A stretch of DNA of 19,434 nt from Paenibacillaceae bacterium UBA6304. Lineage in GTDB: Bacteria; Bacillota; Bacilli; Paenibacillales; Paenibacillaceae. Both the position numbers and the translations under genes were made by a program. Shown piece by piece: positions 14,544-19,434 of the stretch (within the stretch, counting starts at the first letter, position 1; each line of letters starts with the position of its first letter). The stretch lies in NCBI GenBank assembly GCA_002439285.1, contig DJTQ01000118.1, positions 1-19,434 of the forward strand, written 5' to 3'. The notes below the pieces were generated by a model that saw nothing but the letters and a program-made list of their open reading frames with translations, was not told where the DNA came from and searched no databases.

Positions 14544-16076
14544 TCAAGCTTTGATTCCCCGGTCCGATTTCTTTTTCTCGATTAGCCTATTCAATGCGTC
14601 AACATAAGCACGCGCGCTTGCCTCGAGAATATCCGTGCTTATGCCGCGTCCTTGCACGGACACATCATCCTGGGTCAGAACCACATGTACTTCCCCTTGG
14701 GCATCCTTACCATGGCTTACCGATTTGATCGAATAATCGGATAGCGTGACTTCCTCGTTCGACGCCCGGTCGATCGCATTATAAATCGCGTCCACCGAGC
14801 CATTCCCCTCGGCTCCAACCTCCAGCGTCTCGCCGTTGAGAGTTGCAATACGAACCTTGGCGGTCGGAGTGGACTCATTGCCATAGGCCACATAAATTGC
14901 CTCCAGCCGGAAAGATTCCGGCGTATCGACAAGCTTCTCTTCCATAATGGCGAGCAGGTCCTCATCGGTAACGTCCTTCTTCTTGTCAGCAAGCGCTTTA
15001 AACTTGGCAAAAGCTTCGTTCAACCGCTCTTCCTCCAGGGTGTAACCCAGATCGATCAGCTTCTCGCGGAATGCATGGCGGCCGGAATGCTTGCCCAGCA
15101 CCAGCTTACTTTCTTTCAAACCAATGGTTTCCGGGGACATAATTTCGTATGTCGTTTTCTCTTTGAGCATGCCGTCCTGATGGATACCGGATTCATGCGC
15201 AAAAGCGTTAGCGCCTACGATCGCCTTGTTGCCCGGAACGACCATACCGGTCAAGCGGCTTACAAGCCGGCTTGTGCGAGCGATTTCGGACAGCTCAAGC
15301 GTTGTTTTCGCATTAAAGAAATCGCTGCGCGTTTCCAGAGCGAGCGCCACTTCCTCCAATGCCGTATTGCCGGCCCGTTCACCGATTCCGTTGATCGTGC
15401 CTTCAATCTGATCGGCCCCGCCCGCGATGGCAGCCAAGGAATTAGCCGTTGCCATTCCCAAATCGTCATGGCAGTGCGCACTCAGTTGAATTTTTTCAAT
15501 ACCTGGAACTTGTTCTTTCAACGTCTTAAATATATTACCGTACTCATATGGATACAAGTATCCCACAGTATCGGGGATATTCACTACGGAAGCGCCTTCT
15601 TGAATCGCCATCGATGTCATTTGGCACAGGAAATCAATCTCTGTCCGTCCCGCATCTTCACAGGAAAATTCAATTTTAGAAAAGTATTTCCGGGCGTAGC
15701 GAATGGCCTCTCGGGCCGTTTCCATCACCTGGTCCTTCTCCATTTTCAATTTATATTTCCGGTGAATCGGACTGGTCGCTAAAAACAGATGGATGCAAGG
15801 ATCCTCAGCACCCTGAAGCGCCTCCCGAACCGCATCGATATCCTGCATACGAGAGCGCGACAAACCGATGATCGTCGACTTTTTGATGGCGCGTGCCACT
15901 GCATTTACCGCTGAAAGGTCTCCGGGCGATGCCGCTGGAAACCCCGCCTCAATCCGGTCAACGCCCAGCTTCTCAAGCTGATAGGCGATTTCCAGTTTCT
16001 CGCGGGTATTCAGATTCACTCCCGGCGACTGTTCCCCATCCCTCAGCGTTGTATCGAAAATAAATATTTTCCGCAT
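14544..16076 (-). CDS. leuA: 2-isopropylmalate synthase
   Basis: LeuA condenses acetyl-CoA with 2-oxoisovalerate, the first committed step to leucine. The 510-residue protein has the DRE-TIM catalytic domain with FDTTLRDGEQSPGVNLN (7-23), the HCHDDLGMA metal site (His-x-His, near 200) and NGIGERAGNTALEEV. A linker follows, and the C-terminal LeuA allosteric domain (about 370-500) ends ILEASARAYVDALNRLIEKK. The complete regulatory domain suggests feedback inhibition by leucine. The CAGGGGGTG site is about 10 nt before the ATG. It follows ilvC after a 189-bp gap holding a terminator-like stem-loop (16111-16154), so it should be in the ilv operon but perhaps at reduced level. Another DRE-TIM member, at 7406-8368, is only distantly related. 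Confidence 0.98.
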   Translation of the reverse strand: MRKIFIFDTTLRDGEQSPGVNLNTREKLEIAYQLEKLGVDRIEAGFPAASPGDLSAVNAVARAIKKSTIIGLSRSRMQDIDAVREALQGAEDPCIHLFLATSPIHRKYKLKMEKDQVMETAREAIRYARKYFSKIEFSCEDAGRTEIDFLCQMTSMAIQEGASVVNIPDTVGYLYPYEYGNIFKTLKEQVPGIEKIQLSAHCHDDLGMATANSLAAIAGGADQIEGTINGIGERAGNTALEEVALALETRSDFFNAKTTLELSEIARTSRLVSRLTGMVVPGNKAIVGANAFAHESGIHQDGMLKEKTTYEIMSPETIGLKESKLVLGKHSGRHAFREKLIDLGYTLEEERLNEAFAKFKALADKKKDVTDEDLLAIMEEKLVDTPESFRLEAIYVAYGNESTPTAKVRIATLNGETLEVGAEGNGSVDAIYNAIDRASNEEVTLSDYSIKSVSHGKDAQGEVHVVLTQDDVSVQGRGISTDILEASARAYVDALNRLIEKKKSDRGIKA

Positions 16077-16110
16077 TCTACCTGCACCCCCTGATTAAAA
16101 CGTTCCAAAT

Positions 16111-16154
16111 AAAAACCTCCAATGCAGCACATGCTCAGGGCATGGCCGCATTGG
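16111..16154 (-). terminator. Internal stem-loop/terminator between ilvC and leuA
   Basis: On the minus strand CCAATGC...CATGC pairs with GCATG...GCATTGG around CCTGA and is followed by AGG and five T residues. As an intrinsic terminator it would be partial; as RNA it could protect the 3' end of an ilvC mRNA fragment. A second, weaker stem-loop (GCCTTAAAGC / GCTTATCAGGC) lies at about 16193-16220. Confidence 0.65.
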
Positions 16155-16265
16155 ATAAGGTAGAACAATCTATCATCTTCTTTAGCTCCGCAACGCCTTA
16201 AAGCAGCAGCTTATCAGGCATTGGAAATACTCTTGCTACATTCATATGACGTATCGTCAAATGTA

Positions 16266-17399
<1,134 letters not shown>

Positions 17400-17449
17400 A
17401 AACCCGGCAGAATCAGGTTTGAAAATTGCTAAATCCTAGTAGAAAAAAA

Positions 17450-17935
17450 TTAGGCATTGCCCCGAATCATAGCGGTAACTCCAGTCCGGGACAATTCCCG
17501 GATTCCGTATGGATGAAGAAGTTCAATCATGGCATCGATCTTTTCTGTATCTCCGACCACCTGAACGATCATGCTGTTCGTCCCGATATCAACAACTGCT
17601 GCGCGGAATGTCTCAACCACGCCCATAATTTCCGGACGCTCCGCCGGTTCGGATTTCACTTTGATCAAAGCCAGCTCCCGGGCAACCATCGGCTTGGAGC
17701 TAAGGTTCACCACTTTGATGACATCGATCAGTTTGTACAATTGCTTCTCGATTTGTTCCAGCGTTTTGTCGTCGCCTTGGGTCACAATGACCATCCGCGA
17801 CAACCCTTCTTCTTCGGACTGGCCAACCGTAATGCTCTCGATGTTGAAGCCGCGCCGGCCGAAAAGGCCGGACACGCGCTGTAAAACACCGGGTTGGTCA
17901 TTGACTAAAACGGCAATTGTATGGCTTTTCATCAT
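17450..17935 (-). CDS. ilvN: Acetolactate synthase small (regulatory) subunit
   Basis: IlvN (also called IlvH) binds the catalytic subunit, raises its activity and gives valine feedback inhibition. The 161-residue length fits. The N-terminal ACT domain (about residues 4-78) reads HTIAVLVNDQPGVLQRVSGL, FGRRGFNIESITVGQSEEEG, LSRMVIVTQGDDKTLEQIEK, with the Asn/Gly region of the valine site (NDQPGVL) intact. A C-terminal ALS-SSU domain follows (VKSEPAERPEIMGVVETFRA to LLHPYGIRELSRTGVTAMIRG). The first ATG (17935) overlaps the ilvB stop in ATGA; a second ATG follows directly. The GGGGG motif inside the end of ilvB is 9 nt before the first ATG, so I use that one. Translation is probably coupled to ilvB. 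Confidence 0.97.
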   Translation of the reverse strand: MMKSHTIAVLVNDQPGVLQRVSGLFGRRGFNIESITVGQSEEEGLSRMVIVTQGDDKTLEQIEKQLYKLIDVIKVVNLSSKPMVARELALIKVKSEPAERPEIMGVVETFRAAVVDIGTNSMIVQVVGDTEKIDAMIELLHPYGIRELSRTGVTAMIRGNA

Positions 17936-19434
17936 TGTTCATCGTCCCCCATCAGCATTTGATCAATGGTGGAGCCTTGCGTAACCATCGGGTATACGTT
18001 CTCGCCTTTATCGACCACGAATTCCACCAGTACCGGTCCGGGCGTCTCCAAAGCTTCCTGCCATACCTTCTTGGCTTCCTCCTTGTTCGTCGCACGCAAA
18101 CCTTTAACGCCGTATGCTTCAGCCAGCTTAACGAAATCCGGACTGCCGGCCAAGTCAATATGACTGTAGCGGTTTTCATAGATCAATTCTTGCCATTGAC
18201 GAACCATCCCCAGCACTTGATTGTTGATCACGACGACTTTAACAGGAATCTTGTTAATTGCGCAAATTGCCAGCTCCTGCGCGCACATTTGCATGCCGCC
18301 GTCACCGTTGATCGAAATAACAAGCCGCTCGGGATGCGCCATTTGGGCACCGATGGCGGAAGGGAAACCGAAGCCCATTGTTCCGAGCCCCCCCGAGGTG
18401 ATCCAGGAACGAGGTTGATTGAACTTATAGTACTGGGCTGCCCACATTTGGTGCTGCCCTACATCCGTAGTCACAATTGCTTCTCCGTTTGTCGTATCAT
18501 TCAAAAGTTCGATGACCCATTGCGGTTTGAGTACAGTTTCAGAATCCTTGTACTTAAATGGCTTATCTTGTTTCGACTGACCGATTTGCGCTCTCCATTC
18601 GTCTGCCTTGTCCGCGCGGCCCACCAAAGGGTTGAGCAATTCGAGGACCGTCTTTACATCCCCGACAATCGGAATGTCGGTTTTGACATTCTTGCCGATT
18701 TCCGCAGGATCGATATCGATATGCACGATTTTTGCTTTCGGAGCAAAACCGTTTAGGCGTCCGGTTACCCGGTCATCGAATCTGGAGCCGATGTTGATCA
18801 AGAGATCGGCGTTCTGTATGGACTGGTTCGCCGTATATGTTCCGTGCATCCCCGGCATTCCCATCCACAGCTCATGGCCGCTAGGAAATGCCCCGAGTCC
18901 CAGAAGTGTCGTCGTAATCGGTATTTCCGTCCGATTGACGAATTCGAGTAAAGCTTCGTGTCCGCCTGAATATACGACCCCGCCGCCGGCCAGAATGACC
19001 GGACGTTCCGCTTCCTGAATCGCCGTTGCCAGCTTGTCGAGCTGCAACCGGTTCGGAATCACGGTTGGATGATAGCCGCGTAGGTTGATACTTTGCGATG
19101 GTTCGAACAATGTTTTGTTCGCCGAGACATCCTTCGGAATATCGATCAGTACAGGACCTTTACGACCGGTGTTGGCAATATGGAATGCCTCATGGATCAC
19201 ACGCGGAAGATCCTCTACGTCCCGGACCAAATAACTATGTTTTGTGATCGGCATCGTGATGCCGGTAATATCGGCTTCCTGAAATGCATCCGTGCCGATC
19301 AGGCTCGAGACTACATTTCCGGTAATGACGACGAGCGGAACCGAATCCATATAGGCTGTTGCGATTCCCGTCACGGTATTCGTTGCTCCCGGTCCGGAAG
19401 TAGCGATGCAGACGCCGACTTTGCCGCTTGCACG
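17932..19434 (-). CDS. ilvB: Acetolactate synthase large (catalytic) subunit, 5' end beyond the window
   Basis: IlvB is the thiamine-diphosphate-dependent enzyme that joins two pyruvates to acetolactate (or pyruvate plus 2-oxobutyrate). The frame is open to the right edge with GKVGVCIATSGPGATN just inside it. About 500 residues are seen; roughly 70-80 N-terminal residues, including the catalytic Glu region, are missing. Visible landmarks are TGIATAYMDSVPLVVITG, FQEADITGITMPITKHS, the FAD-region GSRFDDRVTGRL, and the ThDP-binding block from INGDGGMQMCAQELA to VINNQVLGMVRQWQ. The C-terminus VYPMVTQGSTIDQMLMGD is complete. The stop overlaps ilvN by 3 nt. The operon promoter and any leader would lie to the right of the window. 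The C-terminal half looks like the anabolic, FAD-binding type rather than the catabolic AlsS. Confidence 0.98.
   Translation of the reverse strand, partial: RASGKVGVCIATSGPGATNTVTGIATAYMDSVPLVVITGNVVSSLIGTDAFQEADITGITMPITKHSYLVRDVEDLPRVIHEAFHIANTGRKGPVLIDIPKDVSANKTLFEPSQSINLRGYHPTVIPNRLQLDKLATAIQEAERPVILAGGGVVYSGGHEALLEFVNRTEIPITTTLLGLGAFPSGHELWMGMPGMHGTYTANQSIQNADLLINIGSRFDDRVTGRLNGFAPKAKIVHIDIDPAEIGKNVKTDIPIVGDVKTVLELLNPLVGRADKADEWRAQIGQSKQDKPFKYKDSETVLKPQWVIELLNDTTNGEAIVTTDVGQHQMWAAQYYKFNQPRSWITSGGLGTMGFGFPSAIGAQMAHPERLVISINGDGGMQMCAQELAICAINKIPVKVVVINNQVLGMVRQWQELIYENRYSHIDLAGSPDFVKLAEAYGVKGLRATNKEEAKKVWQEALETPGPVLVEFVVDKGENVYPMVTQGSTIDQMLMGDDEQ

Noticed and set aside
15075..15782. A 235-codon plus-strand frame inside leuA
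   Set aside because: It is antisense to a highly conserved part of LeuA and has no domain or ribosome binding site of its own.

Overview
This 19.4-kb window looks like the chromosome of a low-to-mid-GC Bacillota, most probably a Paenibacillaceae-like spore former. The signs are a T-box leader on pheST, AGGAGG-type ribosome binding sites with several TTG starts, a sporulation-type (Kin-like) histidine kinase, an ilv-leu operon, a YwbE homologue, and tRNA genes with an encoded CCA end. The genus is inferred from gene content, not demonstrated. I see no prophage, insertion sequence or CRISPR array; the region reads as ordinary core chromosome with a few accessory genes.

Layout from left to right. 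(1) Positions 1-3150, minus strand: pheT (3' part missing at the window edge) and pheS, behind a phenylalanine T-box leader with a near-consensus promoter. (2) 3317-3523, plus strand: a ywbE-like gene, divergent from pheST. (3) 3624-4649, minus: a stress-type protein joining a YflT-like domain, a glycine-rich hydrophobic segment and a DUF2382 domain. (4) 4736-5037, minus: a tRNA-Pro(UGG)/tRNA-Gly(UCC) pair with its own promoter and terminator. (5) 5072-7195, minus: a membrane-anchored GGDEF-EAL protein with a degenerate GGDEF signature and an apparently intact EAL domain. (6) 7406-8368, minus: an orphan DRE-TIM aldolase-like enzyme. (7) 8455-11143, plus: a ferrous-iron uptake operon, feoA-feoB plus a small Cys-rich membrane protein, preceded by a Crp/Fnr-type palindrome and a Fur-box-like sequence. 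(8) 11156-12262, minus: a soluble PAS sensor histidine kinase, convergent with feo. (9) 12568-12990, minus: a small CxxC protein of unknown function. (10) 13226-19434, minus: branched-chain amino acid synthesis in the order ilvB (5' part missing), ilvN, ilvC, leuA, then, after a strong terminator, leuB.

How the genes work together. IlvB/IlvN make acetolactate, IlvC reduces and isomerises it, and LeuA and LeuB carry out the first and third committed steps of leucine synthesis; leuCD and ilvD are not in this window. FeoA, FeoB and the small Cys-rich protein form an Fe(II) importer whose control region suggests both low-oxygen activation and iron repression. PheS and PheT form the phenylalanyl-tRNA synthetase controlled by uncharged tRNA-Phe.

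The least routine signals are regulatory or structural. They are the layered feo control region, the large stem-loops on both sides of ilvC, the separation of leuB from leuA by a terminator and a dyad-rich gap, a perfect palindrome containing the stop codon of the GGDEF-EAL gene, and a candidate Spo0A box upstream of the kinase promoter. I did not find a clearly new multi-gene system here.
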